A DNA stretch of 64,000 bases, from positions 186,001 to 250,000 of the forward strand of contig NZ_BBXA01000013.1 of NCBI RefSeq assembly GCF_001014975.1. The letters run 5' to 3'. The notes below the pieces were generated by a model. The model saw only the letters and a program-made list of their open reading frames with translations. It was not told the origin of the DNA and ran no database searches. The position numbers and the translations under genes are program-made. This DNA comes from Novosphingobium sp. MD-1 (GTDB lineage: Bacteria > Pseudomonadota > Alphaproteobacteria > Sphingomonadales > Sphingomonadaceae). Of this stretch, positions 34,915 through 44,171 are shown piece after piece (within the stretch, counting starts at the first letter, position 1; each line of letters opens with the position of its first letter).

Positions 34915-36549
34915 TTAGCCGGCGAAACTCTCCCGCCGCACCCGCATTCCGGCCTTTTCACGGTCCCAAGTGTCGCCCGTGATGCCCTGCGCGCGCAGAT
35001 CCCCTTTCAGCACCTTGGCCGAAGGCGTCTTGGGCAGCTCGTCCAGCACGCGGATATAACGAGGCACCATGAAATAGGGCATCCGTTCGATCAGGAAGCG
35101 GGCGAGTTCGGGAACGTCGATCGCCTGCCCCGGCACCGGCGCAACGATGACCATAACCTCGTCCTCGGAGAATTCGCTGGGCACGGCGATAGCCGCCGCC
35201 TCGCGCACGGCGGGATGAGCGCAGACCTCCACTTCGACTTCGAACGAGGAGATGTTCTCGCCGCGCCGGCGGATCGCGTCCTTCACGCGATCGACAAAGT
35301 AGAAATAGCCATCCTCGTCGCGGCGGAAGGCGTCGCCGGTATGGAACCAGCCGTTGGCCCAGGCCTTGGCGGTCGCTTCCGGGTTGCGGTTATACCCGCT
35401 GTTCATTCCCCAGGGGCGGTCGGTGCGCACCAGCATCTCGCCGATTTCGCCCACTGGCACTTCGCAATCGTTGGCATCGACCAGCCGCACTTCCACGCCC
35501 GGCCGCGCGCGGCCACAGGTGCCGCGCTTCACCGGGTTGGCTTCGGATACGATCGGCGAGGAAATCTCGGTCATGTTGAAGATGGTGTAGATGTCGATGC
35601 CGAAGCGCTCGGTGAAGGCGGGCGCATCGTCGGTCAGCGGAACCATGAAGGCCTTGCGCACGGTGTGGTTGCGGTCCTCGGGCGAGGGCGGGCGCTTCAT
35701 CAGGAACGTGGCCATCACCCCCAGCAGGAAGACGACCGTGGCCCGCGTGCGCGCCGCGATTTCCCAGAAGCGGTCGGTCGAAAAGCTCTCGACCATGGCC
35801 ACCGAGGCCCCGCGCGCCAGCATCACGAACGGCGGCCCCATGCCGCCGATGTGGAAGATCGGCGCCACGCACATGTAGCGGTCGTCCTCACCCACCATCG
35901 GCCAGGATTCGGGGCCGGCGTTGGAGAACATGTGCAGGTACGAGGACAGCACGCCCTTCGATGGACCCGTGGTGCCCGAGGTATAGATGATCGACTGGAT
36001 GTCCCACGGCTGGATCGGCCGCTCGAGTGCGGACACGGCATCGCCGTCCAGATCATCGAAGCGCGTGACGTCCAGCCCGACGTCCGGCGCAGCGCCTTGC
36101 GTCGTCAGGACCAGCCGGCGCAGCGCGGCGCGGTCGATTTCGCCAAGCCGGCCCACGAGATCGGGATGGGCGATGATGAGATCCGCCCCGGAATTCGCGA
36201 CGACGTGGGCGAGCAGGTTGCCGCGGTAGGCGGTGTTGAACGGCACGAACACTGCGCCAAGGTAGTTGATCGCATAGAACGCGAGCAGCGCATCGCGCCC
36301 ATTGGGCAGCCACACCGCCACGAAATCGCCCTGCCGCACGCCCAGCTTCTCCAGGCCCGCGGCCTTAGCGATAGTGCGGCGGCGCACATCGGCAAAGGTC
36401 CATTCCTCGCCGTCTTCCCAGACGACGTGGACCTTGTCCGCGCGTTCGCTTGCCCAGCGGTCGACGAGATAGCGCAGCACGCATTCGTCGCGGTTGGGGA
36501 TGCGCGGATCGGTGAAATCGCGCGCGGTCTTCGGGTTGGTATCGGTCAT
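34915..36549 (-). CDS. AMP-forming acyl-CoA synthetase/ligase
   Basis: A 544-residue class I adenylate-forming enzyme that activates a carboxylic acid to its CoA thioester. The P-loop-like signature is IIYTSGTTGPSKGVL, followed by GWFHTGDAFRRDEDGYFYFVDRVKD and the hinge region RRRGENISSFEVE; TPSAKVLKGDL holds the C-terminal catalytic Lys. It resembles crotonobetaine/carnitine and cyclohexane-carboxylate CoA ligases more than long-chain enzymes. It is downstream of TetR in the FeADH-TetR-ligase operon. It presumably activates the acid produced by the dehydrogenase or by ester hydrolysis. Confidence 0.9.
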   Translation of the reverse strand: MTDTNPKTARDFTDPRIPNRDECVLRYLVDRWASERADKVHVVWEDGEEWTFADVRRRTIAKAAGLEKLGVRQGDFVAVWLPNGRDALLAFYAINYLGAVFVPFNTAYRGNLLAHVVANSGADLIIAHPDLVGRLGEIDRAALRRLVLTTQGAAPDVGLDVTRFDDLDGDAVSALERPIQPWDIQSIIYTSGTTGPSKGVLSSYLHMFSNAGPESWPMVGEDDRYMCVAPIFHIGGMGPPFVMLARGASVAMVESFSTDRFWEIAARTRATVVFLLGVMATFLMKRPPSPEDRNHTVRKAFMVPLTDDAPAFTERFGIDIYTIFNMTEISSPIVSEANPVKRGTCGRARPGVEVRLVDANDCEVPVGEIGEMLVRTDRPWGMNSGYNRNPEATAKAWANGWFHTGDAFRRDEDGYFYFVDRVKDAIRRRGENISSFEVEVEVCAHPAVREAAAIAVPSEFSEDEVMVIVAPVPGQAIDVPELARFLIERMPYFMVPRYIRVLDELPKTPSAKVLKGDLRAQGITGDTWDREKAGMRVRRESFAG

Positions 36550-36592
36550 CGGTCCTCTCCGCGCCCGGCTGGCGGGCGTCTGAGGACAGCGG

Positions 36593-37243
36593 TCAATCCA
36601 GGCCGATCAGCCGCAGGCAGGCCTTCATGGCCTGATCCGCCACTGCATCGCCAGACCGACTGCTGCCCGGGCGGTAGCAATAGGTAATCCAGCTGAGCAG
36701 CCCGCCGATCCAGATCGACATTGCCGGCGCATCGGGCACGGTGATGTACCCGTCGCGCACGCAATCCTCGATCATCTTGCCGATGCGCAGGTCGAATTCG
36801 TGGCGCAGGCGCAGGATGCGCTGTGCGTCCGTCCGGTCAAGGTTCATCATCTCGCGCTGGTACACAACGAGATATTCGTTGCGGTCGATGATGATCTTCG
36901 CCACTTCGCGCAGCGAGGCCTTGAGCAGGTCTATCGACGTCCGTTCCGTTTCCGCGATCCTGTCCAGGGCGGCGAGCGATTCGGTAACCCCGAGTTCGCA
37001 GATGGCGCACAGGATCGCCGCCTTGCCCTTGAAGTAGGTGTAGAGAAACGGCTTGGTCGCGCTCAGCCGGTCAGCGAGCATTTCCAGCGTTGCCGCCTCG
37101 TATCCCTTTTCGAAGAACAGCGCGGCGGCCTCTTCGAGAATACGGGCCTGCTTGAACGCGACCACACCGGTTCTGATCTCGCGCCCGGTGGGCGCGGCGG
37201 TGCTGCGTTGGCGCGGCTTGGCGGCAGTGCTGGACTTGGTCAT
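36593..37243 (-). CDS. TetR-family transcriptional regulator
   Basis: A 216-residue regulator. The N-terminal TetR helix-turn-helix (about 30-75) contains ILEEAAALFFEKGYEAATLEMLADRLSATKPFLYTYFKGKAAIL. The C-terminal half is a ligand-binding domain. The ATG overlaps the dehydrogenase stop by four bases (ATGA), so it is cotranscribed and probably autoregulated. Candidate binding sites of the form CTTATYATAGGT occur before the dehydrogenase and before the Baeyer-Villiger operon. The effector may be an acyl-CoA, as is common for TetR proteins in such clusters. Confidence 0.88.
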   Translation of the reverse strand: MTKSSTAAKPRQRSTAAPTGREIRTGVVAFKQARILEEAAALFFEKGYEAATLEMLADRLSATKPFLYTYFKGKAAILCAICELGVTESLAALDRIAETERTSIDLLKASLREVAKIIIDRNEYLVVYQREMMNLDRTDAQRILRLRHEFDLRIGKMIEDCVRDGYITVPDAPAMSIWIGGLLSWITYCYRPGSSRSGDAVADQAMKACLRLIGLD

Positions 37244-38418
37244 GCGGCCTTTCTCAGAATTTCCAGGATATCGGCGGGCGAACGCACCGGCCGCGGATTG
37301 GTTCTCCCCCATATATCAAGCATGGTATATTCCGCTACCTGCTGGAATCGATCTTCGCCCACGCCCACGTCCGCCAGCGTGCGCGGCATGCCGAGGCTGC
37401 GGATGAACGCGTCCAGCGCTTCGGACGCCGTGCCATGGGTATTGCCCAGGCACTGCAGGATGCGGCCTTGCCGGCTGGCATCGTGCTCGGCGTTCCAGGC
37501 CAGCACATAGGGCGACATCACGCACGACGTGTAGCCGTGGGGAACGTCGCAGGTTCCGCCCAGAATATGGCCGATGGCGTGGCTGGCTCCCATGGGCACG
37601 CCGCCGATGATCGAGATCATCGATTGCCACGCGCCGATCTGGCATTTCAGCCGCGCTTCCATGTCCTGCGGGTCCGCCTTGGCGCGGCTCAGCCCCTCGA
37701 CCAGCAGGCGCAGCGCGCTATCGGCCAGCCCGTCGGCGAAATCGTTGGAAAGATGCGAGGCAAGCGTTTCGACCGCGTGGTCGACCGCGCGCACCCCCGT
37801 CGAGAGCCACAGCCATTCCGGGGTATAGACCGTCAGGGCGGGGTCGAGCACGACCATCACCGGCGCCATGTTGCGATGTTCGTAGCCCTGCTTGTGCTGG
37901 ATCGCCTCGTCCGTGGCGCCGGACAGCGCGTTGAATTCGCCGCCGGACAGTGTCGTTGGCACGCAGATGACGCGCACATCGGGGCCGACGGTCAGGGGAT
38001 TGATGACATTGCCACCATCGTCGACATAGACGTGCAGCGGCTCGAATGCTTCGACGCTGCGGACATCGTGCTTGAGCAGCAGCGCGATGATCTTGGCGCT
38101 GTCGGTGACCGAACCGCCGCCGACCGAAACGATCAGATCCGCACCGGCCGCCCGCGCGGCATCGGCGGCGCGCAATACGTCCGAACGCGGAGCGTGCGGC
38201 GCGATACCGCTGAACGTGGCGGCATGGCGATCGCCAAGCGCGTGTTCGATCGCGGCAATCTCTTCCGTTTTCGTGCGCAGGGTCTCGGACGCCAGAATGA
38301 ATACGCGACGCGCGCCCATCTTCTCGGCCTGGTCGCGGATCGCCTCGCGGGCCGGGGTGCCCATGGTGACCCGTTCGGTTTCGGTAAACGTCATCTCGCT
38401 GGCTCTGACGCTGCCCAC
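37240..38418 (-). CDS. Iron-containing alcohol dehydrogenase (maleylacetate reductase-like)
   Basis: A 392-residue group III (iron-type) alcohol dehydrogenase. The NAD-binding loop GADLIVSVGGGSVTDSAKII and the metal-ligand segments VRAVDHAVETLAS and PMGASHAIGHILGG are intact. The start is a GTG preceded six bases earlier by AAAGGAG; a much longer in-frame extension is not family-like. It leads an operon with TetR and an acyl-CoA ligase. Substrates could be an alcohol released from a Baeyer-Villiger ester, or maleylacetate; the neighbours favour the former. Confidence 0.87.
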   Translation of the reverse strand: MGSVRASEMTFTETERVTMGTPAREAIRDQAEKMGARRVFILASETLRTKTEEIAAIEHALGDRHAATFSGIAPHAPRSDVLRAADAARAAGADLIVSVGGGSVTDSAKIIALLLKHDVRSVEAFEPLHVYVDDGGNVINPLTVGPDVRVICVPTTLSGGEFNALSGATDEAIQHKQGYEHRNMAPVMVVLDPALTVYTPEWLWLSTGVRAVDHAVETLASHLSNDFADGLADSALRLLVEGLSRAKADPQDMEARLKCQIGAWQSMISIIGGVPMGASHAIGHILGGTCDVPHGYTSCVMSPYVLAWNAEHDASRQGRILQCLGNTHGTASEALDAFIRSLGMPRTLADVGVGEDRFQQVAEYTMLDIWGRTNPRPVRSPADILEILRKAA

Positions 38419-38510
38419 GGCTTTCTCCTTTCTGCGCGCCTGTCCGCCCTTTGGCCGGCGCTTGCGCATAGAGTGCCACGAGAAGGCATTACCCGCTAGT
38501 ATATTTTTCG

Positions 38511-38522
38511 ACCTATGATAAG
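38511..38522. promoter_or_regulatory. Second copy of the ACCTATRATAAG element
   Basis: ACCTATGATAAG lies in the 176-bp divergent gap (38419-38594) between the iron alcohol dehydrogenase and the AMACR-like gene. It matches 11 of 12 bases of ACCTATAATAAG at 34860. AGTATATTTTT sits just before it. TATGAT within the element could serve as a -10 for the plus-strand gene. Confidence 0.45.
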
Positions 38523-38594
38523 GACTGTGCAAAGATAGTGGCCTGACAAAGTGTAGGGCGCCCTTGCCATGGCGCAACTGGGGAAGAAGAACAG

Positions 38595-39821
38595 ATGGAT
38601 AATGCCGGCGCTGTGCCCTTGAAAGACAACGCCGAGGGTGCGGAGCGCAACGGCATGTCACATGCGAGACCGCCACAGGGGCCGCTTGCCGGAATCCGCG
38701 TGCTGGAATTTGCCGGGCTGGGGCCGACGCCGTTCAGCGCGATGTTGCTCGCCGATTTCGGGGCGGACGTGCTGCGCGTGGAGCGGATCGGCCACGTGTC
38801 GGCCGCCGGCGGGGACGAACGCCACAACTACCTCAACCGCAGCCGCCACACCATCGGGCTTGATCTCAAGAGCACACAAGGCCTGGCGCTGGCGCGCGAT
38901 CTTGCGTCCAGGGCGGACGTGCTGATCGAAGGCTTCCGGCCTGGCGCGATGGAACGGCTCGGGCTCGGCCCTGACGCGCTCTGCGTGCTCAACCCGAGCC
39001 TGATCTACGCACGCATGACGGGATGGGGACAGACCGGACCGCTGGCGCATACGGCCGGGCACGATATCAACTATCTGGCGCTGACTGGCGGCCTGGAACT
39101 GATCGGTCCGCCGGACCGTCCCCCGCCGCCGCCGCTCAACTTCGCGGCGAACTTCGGCGGCGGCGGCATGGTGCTTGTCGCGGGCATCCTCGCCGCGCTG
39201 GTCGAGCGGTCGACCAGCGGCAAGGGGCAGGTGATCGACGCGGCGATGATCGATGGCGCGTCGCTATTGATGACCCAGGTCTTCGCCTGGACCCGCATGG
39301 GCATCTGGCGCGAAGGGCGCGGTGGCAATCTGCTCGATGGAAGCGCCTATTTCTACCGTTGCTACGAGACTGCCGACGGACGCCACATGGCGGTCGGCGC
39401 GCTGGAGCCGCAGTTCCACGCCTTGTTCGTGCAGGCGCTCGGGCTCGATCCGGCCGAGTTCGCCGATCACCTGAATCCCGCCCACTGGGAAGCGCGTGCC
39501 GCGCGTATCGCGGCGATTTTCCGCACGCGCACGCAAGCGGAATGGACTCGCGCTTTCGAAGGCATCGATGCCTGCGTCACGCCGGTGCTTTCGCCGCAGG
39601 AAGCACTGTCCCATCCGGCGAACCTTGCCCGGGGCGTGCATGTTGGCCCGCCCGACGCGCGGCAGCCCGCGCCCGCCCCGCGCCTTTCGCGCACACCGGG
39701 CGCCATGCGGTCCATGCCGGCGCTGGCGGGAGAAGGCGGGATCGCCGCGCTAGAGCAGTGGAACTTCGACAACCATGCAATCCGCGCATTGACGGAAGCA
39801 GGCGTTCTGGCAGCGAGCTAG
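38595..39821 (+). CDS. CaiB/BaiF family, alpha-methylacyl-CoA racemase-like
   Basis: A 408-residue class III CoA-transferase-fold protein closest to alpha-methylacyl-CoA racemases (GPLAGIRVLEFAGLGPTPFSAMLLADFGADVLRVER, GWGQTGPLAHTAGHDINYLAL). His156 matches the catalytic His126 of mycobacterial MCR. The catalytic Asp156, expected 30 residues later in a GDFGGG context, is Asn186 here (LNFAANFGGGG), so epimerase activity is doubtful. An alternative ATG at 38655 with GGAG upstream would shorten it by 20 residues. It is divergent from the dehydrogenase-ligase operon, fitting branched acyl-CoA metabolism. Confidence 0.85.
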   Translation: MDNAGAVPLKDNAEGAERNGMSHARPPQGPLAGIRVLEFAGLGPTPFSAMLLADFGADVLRVERIGHVSAAGGDERHNYLNRSRHTIGLDLKSTQGLALARDLASRADVLIEGFRPGAMERLGLGPDALCVLNPSLIYARMTGWGQTGPLAHTAGHDINYLALTGGLELIGPPDRPPPPPLNFAANFGGGGMVLVAGILAALVERSTSGKGQVIDAAMIDGASLLMTQVFAWTRMGIWREGRGGNLLDGSAYFYRCYETADGRHMAVGALEPQFHALFVQALGLDPAEFADHLNPAHWEARAARIAAIFRTRTQAEWTRAFEGIDACVTPVLSPQEALSHPANLARGVHVGPPDARQPAPAPRLSRTPGAMRSMPALAGEGGIAALEQWNFDNHAIRALTEAGVLAAS

Positions 39822-39846
39822 GGTCAGAACCCTGGCTCGTAACCTC

Positions 39847-40743
39847 CTAAAGCGGGTTGAGCACGGGGCGAAAGCCGCTGCCCTCGCGCAGCACCCGCGC
39901 CATGTGGCTGCCGCCGAAGTGCGCCGGAATCAGCAGCGCCTCACGCGACGCGGCAAGGTCCAGCACCTTGCGCCGCGTCTCGCGCGCCTGTTCGGGTTCC
40001 TCGCAAAAAATACTGTTCCATTCGGGGCGGTAGATCTGCGCCGGATGATGGACCACATCGCCCACGAACATGGCGGTCTCTCCACCGCTGGCGACTTCCA
40101 GCATCATGCTGCCGGGCGTGTGTCCGGGGCAGGAGCGCAGGATGAGGCCATCGTCAACCTCGAAGCCATCTTCGGCCCATTCGGCGCGCCCGGCCTCGAT
40201 GATCGGGCGCACGCTGTCATCGAACATGCCGGCGTTGACCGCCGCGCCGATCCCGGCCGGGCCGGCGGCCTCGTCCTGCGGGTCCCAGTAAGCGCGGTCG
40301 GAGAGTGGCAGCACATAGCGCGCGTTGCGGAAGGTCGGTTCCCAGCGCCCGTCCACCAGCCGCGTGTTCCAGCCGACGTGGTCCACATGGATATGTGAGC
40401 AGACCACCACGTCGATGTCCTCGGGCTGGAACCCGGCCGCGGCCAGGTTGCCGAGGAAGTCGGTTTGCAGGTTGCCGAAGATGGGCAGGTTCGGCCGGTC
40501 CTTGTCATTGCCCGCGCCGGTATCGAACAGGATGCGCTGCCGGCCTGTATCGAGCACCCAGCTTTGCAGGAATGCAAAGAGCTTGCCGCTGGCCGGATCG
40601 TAGTATTCCGGCGCGAACTCTTCGGCATGGGGCTCCCATCCATCGGACGTGAACCCCGCGAACAGGTCCGCCGGAGGCGAAAATGTACCTTGCCACTCTT
40701 CGATGCGATGAACCTTCACGGTTCCAATATCAAAGCGGTCCAT
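39847..40743 (-). CDS. MBL-fold metallo-hydrolase
   Basis: A 298-residue metallo-beta-lactamase-fold hydrolase, similar to quorum-quenching lactonase/AttM-like and other MBL proteins. The metal motif HIHVDH (117-122) is intact; a later His in CPGHTPGSMM and one in PAHFGG complete the di-metal site. A CGGAGGCGAG ribosome-binding site precedes the ATG. It lies 22 bases after TonB receptor 3 on the same strand. A lactone or ester substrate from the neighbouring pathways is plausible. No signal peptide is seen. Confidence 0.88.
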   Translation of the reverse strand: MDRFDIGTVKVHRIEEWQGTFSPPADLFAGFTSDGWEPHAEEFAPEYYDPASGKLFAFLQSWVLDTGRQRILFDTGAGNDKDRPNLPIFGNLQTDFLGNLAAAGFQPEDIDVVVCSHIHVDHVGWNTRLVDGRWEPTFRNARYVLPLSDRAYWDPQDEAAGPAGIGAAVNAGMFDDSVRPIIEAGRAEWAEDGFEVDDGLILRSCPGHTPGSMMLEVASGGETAMFVGDVVHHPAQIYRPEWNSIFCEEPEQARETRRKVLDLAASREALLIPAHFGGSHMARVLREGSGFRPVLNPL

Positions 40744-40765
40744 CTCGCCTCCGGTCCGATTTCCG

Positions 40766-43033
40766 TCAGAAATTGAAAGCGGCGGTCACTCCGTAGGTGC
40801 GGGGCGGCATGACCGAGCCGACGCGGACGTAGGCGAAGGTCGCCGCCGTGATGATGTTGTTCGAGATGACGAACTTGTTGGTCAGGTTCTTCACCCACGC
40901 GCCGATCGAATAGCGATCGTTTGGCGAATGCCAGGTCAGGCCGGCGTTCGCCATGGCATAGGCGCCCTGTTCGGCATCACGGTTGTTGAATTCGGAGAAG
41001 TAGACTTTCGACTGCCACTTGATGTCGCCGTTCACCGCCAGTCGGCTGTCGTTGCCCAGCGGGATATCCCAGTTGATGCCGCCGCCGAAGGTGAAGCGCG
41101 GCGCGTTGGGCAGGCGTTTGCCGCTCAGGTCGACAAGGCCCGGATCAGTGGGGCACGTCGCGTAGGAAATGCCAGGACGCGCGGGGAAGCCAGCCCCGTA
41201 ATAGGCGTTGCAGAACTTGGTGAACTGGGCGTTGAGGTAGGATGCGGAAAGGTTGATGCGGAAGTTGCGCGTGACCCGGCCTTCCAGCTCCAGCTCGCCG
41301 CCATAGTTGCGCGCGGTCGCCGCGTTGATCGTCTGCACGATCGAGTTGGCGTTGACGAAGCTGACCTGGAGGTCCTTGTAATCGTAATAGAACACCGCGC
41401 CGCTCAGCAGCAGGCGGTTGTCGGCCAGCTTCTGCTTGAAGCCCGCTTCGTAGCTCCACACCGTTTCCGGGTTGATCGCCGCATCGGTGCTGCCGATGTT
41501 GATCACGCCCGACTTGAAGCCCTTGGTGACGCTGGCGTAGAGCAGCGAGGTGTCGCTGGGCTTGAATTCGAGCAGCACCTTGGGCGTCACGGAAGACCAG
41601 CCCTTGGCCTTGTCGGTCGGAATGTTCACGCCCAGCGCGTCGAAGCGGAAGTAGCCGACGCCGTTGCGGTGCTCGTAGTTGTAGCGCGCGCCGGCGGTCA
41701 GCTTCAGCGTGGGGCTGATGTCGACCGCGCCCTGCAGATAGACGCCCACCGCATCGATCTTGACGGTGCCGTTCTGTTCGTAGGCGCCGTTGTCAAAGGT
41801 GTTGGCCGGAAGGCCGAACAGCACGCCCAGATTGACGGTCGGCACCAGCACTTGCCCGGTGAGCTTTTCGTGGAAGTACATCGCGCCACCAAGCAGCGAG
41901 AAGCCGTTGCCCTGGTAATTCACCGTCATTTCCTGGCTGAAGGCGCGGCTCTTTTCGACGTAGTTGTTCTGTCCGGCAAGATTGACGTCCGAGACGTCAA
42001 GATCGTCCCGCTGGAAGCGATCGAACGTGCGATAGGCGGTAATGGACTTTACCGTCGTCGCGCCCAGATCCCAGTCCAGCGTGCCGGTGATGCCATAGCC
42101 CTTGCGCTTGTTGATCGCTTCCTCGTCGGAATAGATATTGCGCAGGTTGGGCTTCTGATTGCGGGCCGCGTAATAGTCGAAAATCGATTTCCCGCCGATC
42201 AGGTTGTGGAATACCGCGGCTTCGGGAATGACTGACGGCCCGAAGTAGTGGAACGCGTAATTGTTGTCGTCTTCGTGGAAATGATCGCCGACGATGGTCG
42301 CCTTGAAGTTATCCGCCAGTTTGGCAACGATAGTGCCGCGCAGGGAATAGGCATCGCGATCGTCCACCGGCTTTCCGGTGAACAGATTGACGCCGTAGCC
42401 ATCACGCTTTTCGTACTTCCCCGCCAGGCGCACCAGCAGTTTGTCGCCCGACAGCGGACCGCCCACGGCCGCTTCGATCACCTTCGAGTCATAATTGCCG
42501 TAGGTTGCGCGCAGGTAGCCGTCGAGTTTTTCGGTGGGCAGTGCGGTCACGAGATTGATCGCGCCCGCCGTCGCGCCGCGGCCGTAGAGGATCGATTGCG
42601 GTCCGCGCAGAACCTCGATCTGGCCCAGGTCGAAGAATCCGCTCAACTGCTGCGCCGGGCGGGCAAGGATCGCGCCGTTCTGCAGGAAGGCAACGGCGCC
42701 TTCGCCGCCCACGTCGAAGTTGTTGAGGCCCACGCCACGGATGAAGGTACGGTTGACGCCGAACTGGTCGCCGATCGAGACGTTCGGCACCACGACCTGA
42801 AGGTCGCCGATGTTCTGGACGCCGCCAGGCCCGATATCGGCGGCGGTAATCGCGCTCACGGCCGCCGCCACTCTGCCCAGGGTCGTGTTCTGCTTGGTGG
42901 CCGTTACGATGATTTCCGCGGCGGACGGCGCGGCCGTCGATCCATCCTCGGCGGCCTGGGCCATGGCGGCTGCCGGAAACAGCAGCGCGATGCCCAGAGG
43001 TGCATGGCAAATCGCTCGCAACCCAAGCTTCAT
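40766..43033 (-). CDS. TonB-dependent outer-membrane receptor (3 of 4)
   Basis: A receptor of 755 residues with a signal peptide (about 1-26, ending AMAQA), a TonB-box-like AEIIVTATKQNTTLGRVAAAV, the plug motif QIEVLRGPQSILYGRGATAGAINLV and a C-terminal aromatic (AAFNF). GRGATAG replaces the more usual GRNTIGG found in receptors 2 and 4. It is followed by the MBL hydrolase gene in the same operon and preceded by the LysR/cat region. Import of an aromatic or lactone substrate is likely but not provable here. Confidence 0.93.
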   Translation of the reverse strand: MKLGLRAICHAPLGIALLFPAAAMAQAAEDGSTAAPSAAEIIVTATKQNTTLGRVAAAVSAITAADIGPGGVQNIGDLQVVVPNVSIGDQFGVNRTFIRGVGLNNFDVGGEGAVAFLQNGAILARPAQQLSGFFDLGQIEVLRGPQSILYGRGATAGAINLVTALPTEKLDGYLRATYGNYDSKVIEAAVGGPLSGDKLLVRLAGKYEKRDGYGVNLFTGKPVDDRDAYSLRGTIVAKLADNFKATIVGDHFHEDDNNYAFHYFGPSVIPEAAVFHNLIGGKSIFDYYAARNQKPNLRNIYSDEEAINKRKGYGITGTLDWDLGATTVKSITAYRTFDRFQRDDLDVSDVNLAGQNNYVEKSRAFSQEMTVNYQGNGFSLLGGAMYFHEKLTGQVLVPTVNLGVLFGLPANTFDNGAYEQNGTVKIDAVGVYLQGAVDISPTLKLTAGARYNYEHRNGVGYFRFDALGVNIPTDKAKGWSSVTPKVLLEFKPSDTSLLYASVTKGFKSGVINIGSTDAAINPETVWSYEAGFKQKLADNRLLLSGAVFYYDYKDLQVSFVNANSIVQTINAATARNYGGELELEGRVTRNFRINLSASYLNAQFTKFCNAYYGAGFPARPGISYATCPTDPGLVDLSGKRLPNAPRFTFGGGINWDIPLGNDSRLAVNGDIKWQSKVYFSEFNNRDAEQGAYAMANAGLTWHSPNDRYSIGAWVKNLTNKFVISNNIITAATFAYVRVGSVMPPRTYGVTAAFNF

Positions 43034-43102
43034 CGGAACTCCCCCAAATTGCTTTGCCGTTCTTACGGCGCTTTGTAGCTACTCGTGGGTATATATTGCA
43101 TT

Positions 43103-43119
43103 CTCTTGGTAATCAAGAG
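43103..43119 (-). promoter_or_regulatory. Inverted repeat in the TonB receptor 3 promoter
   Basis: CTCTTG-N5-CAAGAG lies about 70 bases upstream of the receptor ATG in the 238-bp gap to the LysR gene. The adjacent GGTATATATTGCA (43088-43100) is AT-rich and could hold the -10 region. The site is a candidate operator for an unidentified regulator. Confidence 0.45.
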
Positions 43120-43271
43120 TGCTCGGGATCGATCAAATTGCACGTCACGCCGCCGCTGACGACGCCATCGGACGTCGACCCAATTGGTGTCGAAAACGAA
43201 GGATTTCAGAGAGATGGTCGTCGTGTCGTCTGCTTCACCGTAGCGCTTGACCCCGGCCTCGCAGGGGGAGG

Positions 43272-44168
43272 CTAGTCGTCGTACATTCCATGCACGTCGC
43301 GGCTGATGGCGATCAGTTCCGCCAGTTCCACGGACACGTCGCCCATGCGATGAATCATCATGATTGGCGACCGTGCGGTGCTGTCGGCGATCGGGAGATA
43401 GGCCACATCGTCGCGCCGGAAGCGCTGCACCGATTCCGGAACGATGGTGAAGCCGGCATGGGCTGCGACAAGGCCGATCGCGGTCTGGAGCTCGCGTACT
43501 TCCTGCACGCCGCTCGGTTGCAGGCCGGCATCATGAAAAATGCTGAAAACCTGGTCCGCATAACTCGGGCGGGCCGGGCGCGGATAGGCGATCAGGGTGT
43601 CGCCGATCAGGTCCGCCAGATGGACCGGGCGTTGCGCCAGCGCGAGGGGATGGTCGGCCGGAACCGCCGCCAGGAGCGTCTCTTCGGCCAGTACGATCCG
43701 GCGGATGGCCGGGTCCTCGAAGCGCAACCGGCCGAAGCCGGCATCGATGCGCCCTTCCTTCAACGCCGCGATCTGTTCGGTGGTGGTGCATTCTAGGACG
43801 GAGACGTCCACGTTGCTGGCGCGATCGCGGAACAGGCGGATCACTTCGGGCAAGGGGCCGAACAGGATGGAGCCGACGAAGCCGATCACGAACCGTCGCT
43901 GCCCCTGCCCGGTGAAGCGGCGCATCATGTCGCGCAACTGGTCGACGCCGGCCAGCAGTGGCACGGCATGTTCATAAAGCAGCCGTCCGGCCTCGGACAG
44001 CCGCACGGGGCGGGAATCACGATTGAACAGGTCGGCGCCGATTTCCTCCTCCAGCTGCCGGATCTGCCGGCTCAGCGGCGGCTGCGCCACGTTGAGCCGC
44101 TCCGCCGCGCGCGTGAAGTTTTGTTCGTTGGCCACGGCGACGAAGTAGCGAAGGTGCCTCAGTTCCAT
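43272..44168 (-). CDS. catR: LysR-family regulator, CatR/CatM/BenM-like
   Basis: A 298-residue LysR regulator. The N-terminal winged helix (MELRHLRYFVAVANEQNFTRAAERLNVAQPPLSRQIRQLEEEIGADLF in outline) is of the CatM/BenM type, which responds to cis,cis-muconate. Residues 90-298 form the two-lobed effector domain. It is divergent from catB with 105 bases between the starts, and a site matching ATAC-N7-GTAT with one mismatch lies just upstream of its own ATG. It should activate catBCA-pcaD and repress itself. A longer in-frame extension crossing catB was rejected. Confidence 0.87.
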   Translation of the reverse strand: MELRHLRYFVAVANEQNFTRAAERLNVAQPPLSRQIRQLEEEIGADLFNRDSRPVRLSEAGRLLYEHAVPLLAGVDQLRDMMRRFTGQGQRRFVIGFVGSILFGPLPEVIRLFRDRASNVDVSVLECTTTEQIAALKEGRIDAGFGRLRFEDPAIRRIVLAEETLLAAVPADHPLALAQRPVHLADLIGDTLIAYPRPARPSYADQVFSIFHDAGLQPSGVQEVRELQTAIGLVAAHAGFTIVPESVQRFRRDDVAYLPIADSTARSPIMMIHRMGDVSVELAELIAISRDVHGMYDD

Positions 44169-44171
44169 ATC

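Noticed and set aside
33934..36687. A plus-strand frame of about 900 codons opposite the Baeyer-Villiger enzyme and acyl-CoA ligase
   Set aside because: It mirrors codons of clear enzymes, has no recognisable motif and no plausible ribosome-binding site.
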